A stretch of 5,735 nt of DNA from Bacteroidales bacterium. GTDB taxonomy: Bacteria; Bacteroidota; Bacteroidia; Bacteroidales; JAAUTT01. The first letter of the stretch is position 1. The number at the start of each line of letters is the position of its first letter. Where the stretch lies: contig JAAUTT010000343.1 in the NCBI GenBank assembly GCA_012031335.1, positions 1 through 5,735 on the forward strand. The letters are read 5' to 3'. Shown one piece after another: positions 1 through 5,735 of the stretch. A program made the position numbers and the translations under genes. A model generated the notes under the pieces. It saw nothing but the letters and a program-made list of their open reading frames with translations. It did not search any database and was not told where the DNA came from.

Positions 1-2
1 AG

Positions 3-292
3 GATCTTCGTCTTCATTATGATTCTGAAAATAAAAAGCTCACCGGATATTCGGTTAAACCCCTTATTATTGAGAACAGGGCTTTAGGTTATAAAATCAT
101 TTTTGAGTTAAAAAATTTTGAACATTACCTAAATAAGGGAATATCCAGGTATAATGGGAGTCCCTACTTTCACCATTTAAATGGTTCTGAGGCGGAACAG
201 GAAGTATGGAATCGTGAAAGGTTAATAACGTATTATGGCTCTCAGATGCATTTTATGAGAACACTCTACAAGGATAACCTGCAGTTAGAAAA
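3..292 (+). pseudogene. Fragment A: middle of carboxypeptidase-like regulatory protein (frame 3)
   Basis: An open stretch in frame 3 from the window edge reads DLRLHYDSENKKLTGYSVKP, then IIENRALGYKIIFELKNF, ending in EQEVWNRERLITYYGSQMHF and MRTLYKDNLQLE. I recognise the pattern (an 'I.N.aLGYki' strand, then a W..nR...Y.GS..HF.R.L helix) from Bacteroidota carboxypeptidase-like regulatory proteins, where it follows the N-terminal CarboxypepD_reg-like domain. It has no start codon of its own because the gene begins outside the window. The frame stays open to a stop at 360-362, but similarity leaves it near 289-292. There an AAAA run appears one base short: adding one A gives LEKYELYEE and joins fragment B in frame. 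Confidence 0.8.
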
Positions 293-298
293 TATGAA

Positions 299-1831
299 TT
301 GTATGAAGAGAATATTGATAAGGCAAACAATGAAAACATTAACAATAAACCGCTGGATGTAAAAGACCTGAGGTTAGCCAAAGGTCCGGACCATATTTTC
401 ATTTATTCGCTAAAACCTGTTGTGATTTATTTTGACAAACCTGAACTCAATACGGAACTCAGCAGGCATCACAGCTTCAGGTATAAAAGTATTATAACAT
501 TTAAGAATTCATTAAAAGTATTTGAGAACGGTTATTTTGAGGATGGTTATAACATTAACTGGGAAGGGAAAATGAGTAATGAAAGAATGGCCGACATGCT
601 TCCATTCGATTTTCAGCCGGATCATTGGGGATTGGCTGCCATTCAGGTTAAACCGGAAGGGCATATTCTCTTTACGGATACCAGTAAAAACAAGGATATT
701 CCATTTGAAAAAGCTTATCTTCATATGGACAGGACACATTACCAGGCAGGTGAGAATATTTGGTTTAAGGCTTATTTGACAGATGCTGTTTCCCAAAAAT
801 TATCTGTAAACAGTAATAACCTGTATGTTGAACTTATTTCACCCGATTTAAAAATAATTGATCGGAAAACACTCAGGATGGAAACTGGTTTGGGAAACGG
901 CGATTTTCGCCTGGCTGATTCAGCCTCTTCGGGGAATTATCAGATCAGAGCTTATACCAATTATATGCGAAACTTTGGTGATCTGTTCTTCTTTACGAAA
1001 ATGATACATATAGAAAATCAGAACGAAATAACTAATGCTGAAGAGAATCCGAACGAGAATTCAGCTCCTCCGGATATTCAGTTTTTCCCGGAAGGAGGTT
1101 TGCTTATTGAAGATGTATGTTCTACAATTGGGGTTAAAGCAGTAAATTCGGACGGATTGGGCTGTAACTTCCATGGGAAGATAATTTCGTCGGAAGGAGA
1201 TACCGTTGCAAGCTTTAACAGTGGTGATTTTGGTATGGGCAGCTTTTACTTTACACCTGCAAAACAACTAGCATACAGTGCCGAAGGTATTACTGAGAAT
1301 GGAGTTCATTTTAAAATTCCATTATCAAGTGCAATAGCTAAAGGTTATGTAATGTCGGTATCCGATTGCAGCAATAGTTTCTTTAGAGTAACAGTTAATA
1401 CTAACCAGGAAACCCTGGAAGAAAATCCGTTAAAGGAGTTATTGATTCAGGCCACTTCTAGTAATTCGTTATGCCTGACAGCTCAGGCTATCATGGACTC
1501 AACTTCAATATCTGTTCTGTTACCCAAAAATGATTTCCCGGATGGTATAGCGTGCATTACCTTAAAGGACAATACCGGAATAATATATAGCGAGCGGCTA
1601 TTTTATGTTCACAAGAAAAATAAGGTACGAGTTAGTGTATTTACTGATAAAACTAATTATTCCCCCAGGGAAAAAGTTAATCTGAAAATTTCAGTCAGGG
1701 ATACTGCCAACAATCCGGTAACAGCAAGTGTATCAGTTGCTGTTGTTGATGGACAGCAGATAACGGGATGGGAATCAAAACCTGTTATTGCTTCATATTA
1801 TTATTGCAATCAGAAATCAGAGGAAATATAG
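299..1831 (+). pseudogene. Fragment B: carboxypeptidase-like C-terminal part joined to MG2 macroglobulin-like region (frame 2)
   Basis: This is the longest open frame in the window, 510 codons from a TTG at 299. The TTG is probably not a real start, because similarity continues upstream (KYELYEE, from about 290) into fragment A. Residues 1-105 complete the carboxypeptidase-like part and end in its ERMADMLPFDF motif (95-105). Residues 137-163 begin the MG2-type region (EKAYLHMDRTHYQAGENIWF, then KAYLTDA). Later landmarks are PDIQFFPEGG (258-267), FGMGSFYFTP (311-320), SERLFYVH (431-438) and a second beta domain starting near DKTNYSPREKV (450-460). No signal peptide or transmembrane segment appears between the two halves. 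After about residue 500 the reading is out of frame, and the last ten residues to the TAG are spurious. The true continuation is fragment C. Confidence 0.8.
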
Positions 1832-2379
1832 AACAGCCCTATTCCTACTTCGACACAACCAACCGAAACAGATTCAAAGCAATGGACAATCTGCTACTAA
1901 CGCAAGGCTGGCGCAATTATATCTGGAAACAGCTTTCTGATACAAATAAAAACATGAACTATTCAACCGAAAAGGGTATAACAATTTCAGGGCGACTCAC
2001 AAACAGTTTGGGTAACAACCCCTTAACTAACGTTAATATATCGATGGCTATTTTTGACAACGAAAACCCGATATATAGGTTCACCAATACCGACAGTACC
2101 GGTAAATACAGCTTTGAGGCAATAAATTTTACAGGGGTAAAAACAATGGTGATAAGTGCATCCGATAAAAGAAATATGCCAAAAGGAATTATCTCTGTTG
2201 ATTCAACGTACTATTCTTATCCATCTATAACTGGTTTTTATGATAAGGCATCAAAATACAATGCAGTTGAGGAAACAATAGATAAGGAATTCAGTCAGAA
2301 AAAATACAATGTAACCGATACAATCAGGTTAAAGGAAGTTTTGGTTAAGGCTGTTAAACCAAAAATAAAAAAACAATGA
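1768..2379 (+). pseudogene. Fragment C: MG2 protein middle with carboxypeptidase-regulatory beta-sandwich (frame 1)
   Basis: Frame 1 takes over from fragment B within a TAT/ATT-repeat stretch near 1796-1806. The ATG at 1768 and about its first eleven codons are a shadow. Genuine similarity starts at LLQSEIRGNIEQPYSYFD, followed by the family's highly recognisable NLLLTQGWRNYIWKQL segment (residues 41-56). Residues 71-125 (ITISGRLTNSLGNNPLTNV through DSTGKYSFEAINFTG) form a carboxypeptidase-regulatory-like/CNA-B-type beta-sandwich. Residues 186-200 (IRLKEVLVKAVKPKI) are the strand that normally leads into a TonB plug. The TGA at 2377-2379 is out of the ancestral frame. It follows a run of seven A's (2367-2373), and removing one A restores NDTYFRIYGEPDKSL. 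Confidence 0.82.
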
Positions 2380-2852
2380 CACATATTTTCGGATTTATGG
2401 TGAACCAGACAAATCATTAACTAGTTACACCGGAAATTTCATCCAGTTATAGAAGTATTCTGGACTATTTGACTGGACGAGTTGCAATGCCTCCGGCCAT
2501 GAGTTTAATGGAAGAACAAGAGCCGGGCCCTCTGTATTTAGTCGGGTATATACCTGTTGATAAGAAAACATTAAATGCTATCCCGTTTTCTATGGTGGAT
2601 AAAATTGAAATTTTGAAAAACCCCACTAAATTAGCCATTTATGGTTCAAGAGGTGCATTTGGCGTGATAGTTATTTTGCTAAAAGACGGCAGTGCTTCAA
2701 AAAGTTATATTGCACCTGTGTTGTCCAGTTTAAATCGAAACATTTCAGGATATTACCAGGCCCGTAACTTCTATGCTCCCCATTATGATATTCCTGCATC
2801 AGAAAATTCCAAACCCGATTTCAGAACCACCATTTTTGGGAACCCAATCTGA
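2375..2852 (+). pseudogene. Fragment D: TonB-plug-like domain (frames 2 then 3)
   Basis: Positions 2375-2419 read NDTYFRIYGEPDKSL in frame 2. A further one-base gain between about 2411 and 2424 moves the reading to frame 3: VTPEISSSYRSILDYLTGRV, then PGPLYLVGYIPVDKKTLNAI, VDKIEILKNPTKLAIYGSRG and AFGVIVILLKDG. This is the shape of a TonB-dependent-receptor plug: an 'i.yL.GrV' helix, a 'PLylvdG.pv' strand and the 'I.kIEilK.p...iYGSRgafGVi.i..k' ending. The usual aspartate-glycine of the strand is VGY here. No outer-membrane beta-barrel follows, as expected for the MG2-plug family. The tail (GYYQARNFYAPHYD, about 2747-2788) is also typical of that family. The TGA at 2850-2852 results from the next frameshift, not from the natural end. 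Confidence 0.8.
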
Positions 2853-2986
2853 TCACGGACAGTGAAGGAAATGCCGGTTGTTCTTTTTTCAATCCTGATA
2901 ATTCAGGTTCAATAAGCGTAGCCGTTGAAGGAATTACTGAAGGAGGAGCCCCGTTGGTAAGCAGGACTGTATATAGTATTAAATAA
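2838..2986 (+). pseudogene. Fragment E: C-terminal beta domain of MG2-plug protein (frame 2)
   Basis: The T run at 2833-2837 is one base shorter than the protein needs. With a sixth T, fragment D continues as RTTIFWEPNLITDSEGNAG, then CSFFNPDNSGSISVAVEG and ITEGGAPLVSRTVYSIK, ending at TAA 2984-2986. In this family the plug is followed by just such a domain ('rTtlyWnP.l.td..G.a..sFfn.d..g.y.v.veGit..G'), so 2986 is very probably the natural end of the gene. The segment is too short to stand alone and has no start. A T5/T6 slip is an equally easy mutation or base-calling error. Confidence 0.78.
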
Positions 2987-3229
2987 GTCATTGCTCTTAA
3001 AACCAAACTTTTAGTAAATATCTACTTGACAATAGTTTGATTTAAGCCGCAAAGTTTATTTAGCTAAAATAAAAAGCAAACATTCTTTTCGCATCTAAGC
3101 CTAAGATCCAGAAAATTTACGTTTTTCCGAACAAAGTATATAAATTAACGCAACCCAGTTCAAATGTTTCCATCTATTATGGGGATCAAATATTTACTAT
3201 GCTGACAATTTCTCTAAACTAAAACCAAA
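2987..3229. other. Intergenic, AT-rich leader of the lipoprotein cluster
   Basis: This gap separates the MG2-plug pseudogene from the first lipoprotein gene. No frame on either strand shows protein similarity I recognise, and the minus-strand opening at 2821-3006 is a shadow. I looked for the Bacteroidota promoter pattern (TTTG or TTG upstream of TAnnTTTG) and found no clean match. TTGACA at about 3025 followed by AGTTTG is suggestive but not in the right form. A promoter for the downstream genes is expected here but cannot be placed. Confidence 0.4.
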
Positions 3230-3634
3230 ATGAAAATACTCATTGTATTTATCCTGGCCACCTTTTTTATGAGTTGTCAGAAAGACAAAAAAGATATTGA
3301 ATATTTATTGCCAACTCCTGAGGGACTGATTGCTTGGGATATTTTGAAAGTGGAGGGAGAAAATTCGATTGATGTTAATGATACCTTAAAGCTTAGTGTT
3401 TATTGTCCCCGCACATCCAGTTGTGATTTCGTTACACATTTAATCCCTGATGAACATGGAAACAGAATTCTTGTAAAAGCATTTGGGAATACTCTAAAAA
3501 ATTCTCCTTGCCTATGGTTTGCTCTCCCCCAAGTAATTCAATATAAAATTGTTTCCACCAAGACAGGCATTTTTTCTTTGGGATTTATAAAAAGAGATGG
3601 AACTATAATTAATTTTACTGTCAAAGTAAGTTAG
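3230..3634 (+). CDS. Small lipoprotein of unknown function
   Basis: The product is 134 residues. It opens with a short type II signal peptide (MKILIVFILATFFMSC): positive Lys2, a hydrophobic core and a FMSC lipobox with Cys16 as the predicted lipidation site. This makes it a probable membrane-anchored lipoprotein. The mature part starts QKDKKDIEY and contains paired cysteines (YCPRTSSCDF, residues 58-67, plus Cys94 in SPCLWF). It ends in a beta-rich stretch (VIQYKIVSTKTGIFSLGFI, then IINFTVKV) that looks like a small beta-sandwich. The ATG lies after an A-rich stretch (AAACCAAA) without a clear Shine-Dalgarno, which is normal in Bacteroidota. No frameshift is seen. It leads a run of three same-strand lipoprotein genes and is the only intact one. 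I do not recognise a named family. Confidence 0.75.
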   Translation: MKILIVFILATFFMSCQKDKKDIEYLLPTPEGLIAWDILKVEGENSIDVNDTLKLSVYCPRTSSCDFVTHLIPDEHGNRILVKAFGNTLKNSPCLWFALPQVIQYKIVSTKTGIFSLGFIKRDGTIINFTVKVS

Positions 3635-3733
3635 TATTTGATAAACTTGGATAAGCGAGCTTGAAGTAATGTAATTGTTTAAACCTATATCATTATTCCT
3701 TTTCTTTTAATATTCAAATATGATATTTACTGC
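3635..3733. other. Short intergenic gap between first and second lipoprotein genes
   Basis: These 99 bases are AT-rich with no convincing coding signal. There is a very tight AAGC-GA-GCTT palindrome near 3654-3663 but no U-run after it, so I do not call a terminator. The second gene could be read through from the first or have its own promoter; no canonical -7 element is visible. Confidence 0.35.
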
Positions 3734-4081
3734 ATGAAGACTATAAAACAAACCCTGCTGATTGGCGCATTTTTAATATTGGCTGTTCATTGCAAGGAAG
3801 AGGATTGTGGCTGTACCGGAGAACCTTTTGATCAAATGAAATCGAAAGAAGTATTTCTGAGGAATGATTCTGAAATTCCGGTTGTAGTTACTTAAAAATC
3901 AACACTTTACATTATTTGCAATAAAGAAATAATACCAGATAAACTATTAGATTCTTTAGCCAGTATTCCAACCTCAAGTGTAAAAGTTATTATCGATGCA
4001 GACCTTTATAAGGAATGTGTAAGTGGCAGAAGAGTATTAGGTCCTTATGCGAGGATTAAGACATTTCATATACTTAAATAG
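3734..4081 (+). pseudogene. Small lipoprotein gene interrupted by an in-frame TAA
   Basis: An ATG at 3734 opens a frame for a lipoprotein signal peptide (MKTIKQTLLIGAFLILAVHC) with Cys20 as the likely lipid site; the AVHC lipobox is loose. The mature part begins CKEEDCGCTGEPFDQMKSKE and runs to SEIPVVVT, then meets TAA at 3893-3895. The same frame stays coding-like for another 61 codons (KSTLYIICNKEIIPDKLLDS, then SVKVIIDADLYKECVSGRR and VLGPYARIKTFHILK) and ends at TAG 4079-4081. Reading through, the protein would be about 115 residues. The interruption fits a single substitution (for example TAT, TAC or TTA to TAA), because no frame change follows. If real, only a 53-residue stub is made. 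The acidic residues after Lys at +2 to +4 (CKEE) resemble the K-(D/E)2 surface-export signal reported for Capnocytophaga lipoproteins; that role is inferred. The stop is 5 bases before the next gene. Function unknown. Confidence 0.62.
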
Positions 4082-4086
4082 TTTTT

Positions 4087-4574
4087 ATGATGATCAGAAA
4101 TTCAGTGATTTGCCTGATAATTATATTTTGTTACTATTCCTGCCGAAAAGAAACTACTTATCAAATGCAAATCTTTATAAAGAATTGTACGGCTGGTAAA
4201 TTAAAGGTAACACTATTCCCGAAATCAAATTTTATGCATGGGGATTTATATGATTTTTGCGATTTTGGTGGTGGATTCAGGGATACTACATTTGAAATTG
4301 ATATAAATGTATCAATATTGTCTTTACATTTCCGGTAATTTGAATCAAAAGCCCAGTGCTTTTAACCTCCTTGGTTTTTGATAGTATTTTGGTTAAACCT
4401 CACAATGATATAAGAACTATAAAATTTTCGGGTAATGAAGTTACAGGATATTCGGATAATCTATTTGAAGTTAATTCTGTTTGGGATTATGAAAAATTGA
4501 ACTATTCTGAGCATACAAGTTTTTCCACGCACCCTATTGAATCGCACGATTATATTTTTGTTATTGAAAAGTAA
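4087..4574 (+). pseudogene. Small lipoprotein gene with two frameshifts
   Basis: The gene starts at ATG 4087 or the adjacent ATG 4090, with a signal peptide (MMIRNSVICLIIIFCYYSC) and Cys19 as the lipid site. Frame 1 gives IFIKNCTAGKLKVTLFPKSN and DFCDFGGGFRDTTFEIDI, ending at a spurious stop at 4336-4338. Similarity of style continues in frame 2 (YISGNLNQKPSAFNLLGF, 4325-4378) and then frame 3 (FDSILVKPHNDIRTIKFSGN, and NSVWDYEKLNYSEH to SHDYIFVIEK, stop 4572-4574). The first shift lies near 4316-4325 and is probably one extra T. The second is one extra T in the run 4375-4379, which turns GFDSI into GF-stop. Restored, it would be about 162 residues of beta-rich lipoprotein. An isolated reading of 4356-4574 is only the 3' fragment. 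I do not recognise a named family. It follows the second lipoprotein gene by 5 bases, so the two were probably co-transcribed. Confidence 0.68.
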
Positions 4575-4900
4575 CTATTCTTCTATTGTCAGGTTCTCTT
4601 AAAACTTTTACAAACAGTCATTTATTTTAACTTGCAAAATCTCAATCCTTATGTGAGAAACCAGTTTTATAAATAGTCCTTAGTCGGGATTTATACTTAT
4701 TTCTTGATAATGTTTGTTTTTGCCAACGCCTAATCCTTAATTATTCTGGTATATAGTATTTTAACTTTTTAAATGGCTAAAATATAATCCAACACTGATT
4801 TATAATGAATAAAATTCAAAGGATAAGGTACAAATTCATAAACCCTATCCTGCATTATCTTATTTCGGCATATAATCTTCTTAACAGGGCTATTGAGTTA
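4575..4900. other. Intergenic region between converging genes
   Basis: These 326 AT-rich bases lie between the plus-strand lipoprotein genes and the 3' end of the minus-strand gshAB gene. No coding similarity is visible on either strand. The plus-strand opening at 4805-5083 is only the antisense shadow of gshAB. One weak bulged hairpin is possible on the plus strand (ATAAAT at 4669-4674 plus CC, against GGATTTAT at 4687-4694), but without a good T-run. A stronger hairpin at 4820-4851 is listed separately. No repeat, tRNA or mobile-element end was seen. Confidence 0.5.
4807..4851 (-). terminator. Probable intrinsic terminator of gshAB
   Basis: AGGATAAGGT (4820-4829) and ACCCTATCCT (4842-4851) form a ten-pair stem around a 12-base loop. 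Read as minus-strand RNA, all ten positions pair, one of them as G-U. As plus-strand RNA the same position is an A-C mismatch. On the minus strand the stem is followed by a T-rich tail (TTTGAATTTTATT). It lies about 50 bases past the gshAB stop, the right place for its terminator. The stem is only moderately GC-rich and the T-run is broken, so efficiency is uncertain. Confidence 0.55.
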
Positions 4901-5735
4901 TCAGGAGTATCCCAACACTTCCATCAGTTTCTCATTCAGTTTTCTGTTCTTTCCTTTATAAGGGTGACAATGGATGTGGATGGCCGGATTGAAATTAAGC
5001 TCAATGATAGCATAATTCTCCGGAGTAGCTTCCTGAGTATGATCCTTAATAATCATATCCAGTCCTGTAATCTGCACCTGTAAGGCTTTGGCTGCCTGTA
5101 CGGCTATTTGCTTGTACGAGTCGGGTATATCGTCGGTAAAGTCGATGCTGTCGCCGCCTGTACTGATGTTTGAATTTTCGCGCAGAAATACAATTTCACC
5201 TTCCGATGGAATGTATTCGAAATCCTTTTGCTGAGAGGCGAGAAACATGCTTTCGGCTTCGTCCGTCTGAATCTTTTCCAGTGGAGTTCTGTATCCTTTT
5301 CCGCGCAGGGGATCCAGATTTTTACGATGAACGAGTTCCTTTATGCTGGATTTTCCGTCGCCTGTTACATTAGCAGGTACGCGGTGCAGGATACCCACCA
5401 CTTCATCGCCTATCACAAATACCCGGAACTCCTTGCCTTCAATAAATTCTTCGATCAGAATAGTTGTGTCGTATCCAAAAGCAATGTCGATGGCACGGTT
5501 GAATACATTCTCGTCTGTATTTTCCTTTAGAATTGTAATTCCCAGGCCAAAATTGGTTTGATTGGGTTTTATAACCACCGGTTTGTTTTTGAAGACCCAA
5601 AAGTCGGCTTTCGCATTACCGGCATCGGTATATTCAGCACCTTCGGGCACGCGAATAACTGCCTCCCGAAGTATTCTCTTGGTAACAAGTTTGTTTTCCA
5701 TTGCCAGTATACTGGCATAATTGTCCAGCGATGTT
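4901..5735 (-). CDS. gshAB: Bifunctional glutamate-cysteine ligase/glutathione synthetase, C-terminal ATP-grasp part (5' partial)
   Basis: The visible 277 codons run from the window edge to TGA at 4901-4903. This is the glutathione-synthetase half: an ATP-grasp domain that joins gamma-glutamylcysteine and glycine with ATP in the cytoplasm. Recognisable signatures, in order, are MENKLVTKRIL, VVIKPNQTNFGLGITI (ATP-binding lysine region), IEEFIEGKEFRVFVIGDEVV, DPLRGKGYRTPLEKI, LRENSNISTGGDSIDFTDDI, ITGLDMII and IIELNFNPAIHIHCHPYKGK (Glu and Asn of the metal-binding E-x-N motif). The ATG at 5701 is not taken as the start: the same frame continues upstream as TSLDNYASILA, which fits the linker joining the two halves of GshAB/GshF (about 750 residues). 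The N-terminal glutamate-cysteine ligase half would then lie beyond position 5735. A stand-alone ATP-grasp enzyme is less likely. No frameshift is seen, and codon use is richer in G+C than in the lipoprotein and MG2-plug genes. Confidence 0.92.
   Translation of the reverse strand, partial: TSLDNYASILAMENKLVTKRILREAVIRVPEGAEYTDAGNAKADFWVFKNKPVVIKPNQTNFGLGITILKENTDENVFNRAIDIAFGYDTTILIEEFIEGKEFRVFVIGDEVVGILHRVPANVTGDGKSSIKELVHRKNLDPLRGKGYRTPLEKIQTDEAESMFLASQQKDFEYIPSEGEIVFLRENSNISTGGDSIDFTDDIPDSYKQIAVQAAKALQVQITGLDMIIKDHTQEATPENYAIIELNFNPAIHIHCHPYKGKNRKLNEKLMEVLGYS

Larger units (their letters stand above)
1..2986 (+). pseudogene. Frameshifted carboxypeptidase-like / MG2 / TonB-plug envelope protein gene, 5' end outside window
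   Basis: This entry covers the whole broken locus; the fragments are listed separately. Protein similarity runs without a gap through frame 3 (3-292), frame 2 (293-about 1800), frame 1 (about 1800-2373), frame 2 (2375-about 2420), frame 3 (about 2424-2837) and frame 2 (2840-2986, TAA). Restoring these frames gives roughly 990 residues: the second part of a carboxypeptidase-like regulatory protein, an MG2-type macroglobulin-like region, a carboxypeptidase-regulatory beta-sandwich, a TonB-plug-like domain and a C-terminal beta domain. From family knowledge, Bacteroidota proteins with MG2 plus a plug and no beta-barrel are secreted or periplasmic and of poorly known function. The signal peptide and N-terminal domain would lie upstream of position 1. 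As printed, no full product can be made. Whether the indels are biological or sequencing errors cannot be decided here. Confidence 0.85.

Noticed and set aside
299..301. TTG at 299 as the true start of a 510-residue protein
   Set aside because: Protein similarity continues upstream in frame 2 (KYELYEE) and then frame 3, so this is the middle of a gene interrupted by a frameshift.
512..1267. Open frames at 512-796 (-), 579-779 (+) and 1061-1267 (-)
   Set aside because: All are shadows of the MG2-plug frame, with composition unlike a protein.
1796..2424. Programmed ribosomal frameshifting as an explanation of the frame changes
   Set aside because: There are too many shifts in both directions, without a slippery heptamer plus structure at each; decay or sequencing error is simpler.
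2821..3006. Minus-strand open frame of 61 codons
   Set aside because: It covers the C-terminal domain of the plus-strand gene antisense and shows no signal of its own.
3025..3040. TTGACA plus AGTTTG as a promoter for the lipoprotein genes
   Set aside because: Spacing and form do not match the Bacteroidota TTG/TAnnTTTG pattern or a sigma-70 -35/-10 pair.
3893..3895. Stop-codon recoding (alternative genetic code) at the internal TAA
   Set aside because: TAA also ends the large gene at 2984-2986 where the protein naturally stops, so reassignment is not supported by one site.
2969..4760. Exact 12-base direct repeat gtatatagtatt at 2969-2980 and 4749-4760, bracketing the lipoprotein cluster
   Set aside because: About one such low-complexity AT-rich match is expected by chance in a window this size, and there are no transposase or inverted ends.
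4805..5561. Plus-strand open frames at 4805-5083, 5170-5373, 5228-5530 and 5343-5561
   Set aside because: They lie antisense to gshAB, overlap each other and have no recognisable protein pattern.
5699..5701. Minus-strand ATG at 5701 as the start of a 266-residue ATP-grasp protein
   Set aside because: The frame is open through the window edge and the added residues (TSLDNYASILA) fit the GshAB inter-domain linker.

Overview
The window looks like an AT-rich stretch of a Bacteroidota chromosome. The main evidence is a carboxypeptidase-like/MG2/TonB-plug protein of a kind typical of that phylum, short lipoproteins with relaxed lipoboxes and A-rich, Shine-Dalgarno-poor leaders, and a GshAB-type glutathione enzyme. 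An order-level placement (a Bacteroidales or Marinilabiliales relative) is only a guess.

Positions 1-2986 (+) hold one large, broken gene whose 5' end lies outside the window. Read across frames 3, 2, 1, 2, 3 and 2 it gives a continuous protein. The order is: the later part of a carboxypeptidase-like regulatory protein, an MG2-type macroglobulin-like region that begins with a YLHMDR motif, a carboxypeptidase-regulatory-like beta-sandwich, a TonB-plug-like domain and a short C-terminal beta domain. Five frame changes interrupt it, at about 289-296, 1796-1806, 2367-2373, 2411-2424 and 2833-2837. At least three lie in short A or T runs.

Positions 3230-4574 (+) hold three consecutive small lipoprotein genes of unknown function. 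The first (3230-3634) is intact. The second (3734-4081) carries an in-frame TAA. The third (4087-4574) needs two one-base corrections, the second clearly and the first probably in a T run. Nothing identifiable lies in 2987-3229 or 3635-3733.

Positions 4575-4900 are intergenic between converging transcription units. They contain a hairpin that fits a terminator for the minus-strand gene. Positions 4901-5735 (-) are the C-terminal ATP-grasp (glutathione synthetase) part of a bifunctional GshAB/GshF enzyme, which is intact as far as the window shows and visibly richer in G+C than the rest.

The picture is an intact core-metabolism gene beside a decaying, or error-ridden, block of cell-envelope genes. 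I see no functional link between the two, and no mobile element, CRISPR array, RNA gene or clear new defence or regulatory system. The question worth settling is whether the indels are real or sequencing errors.
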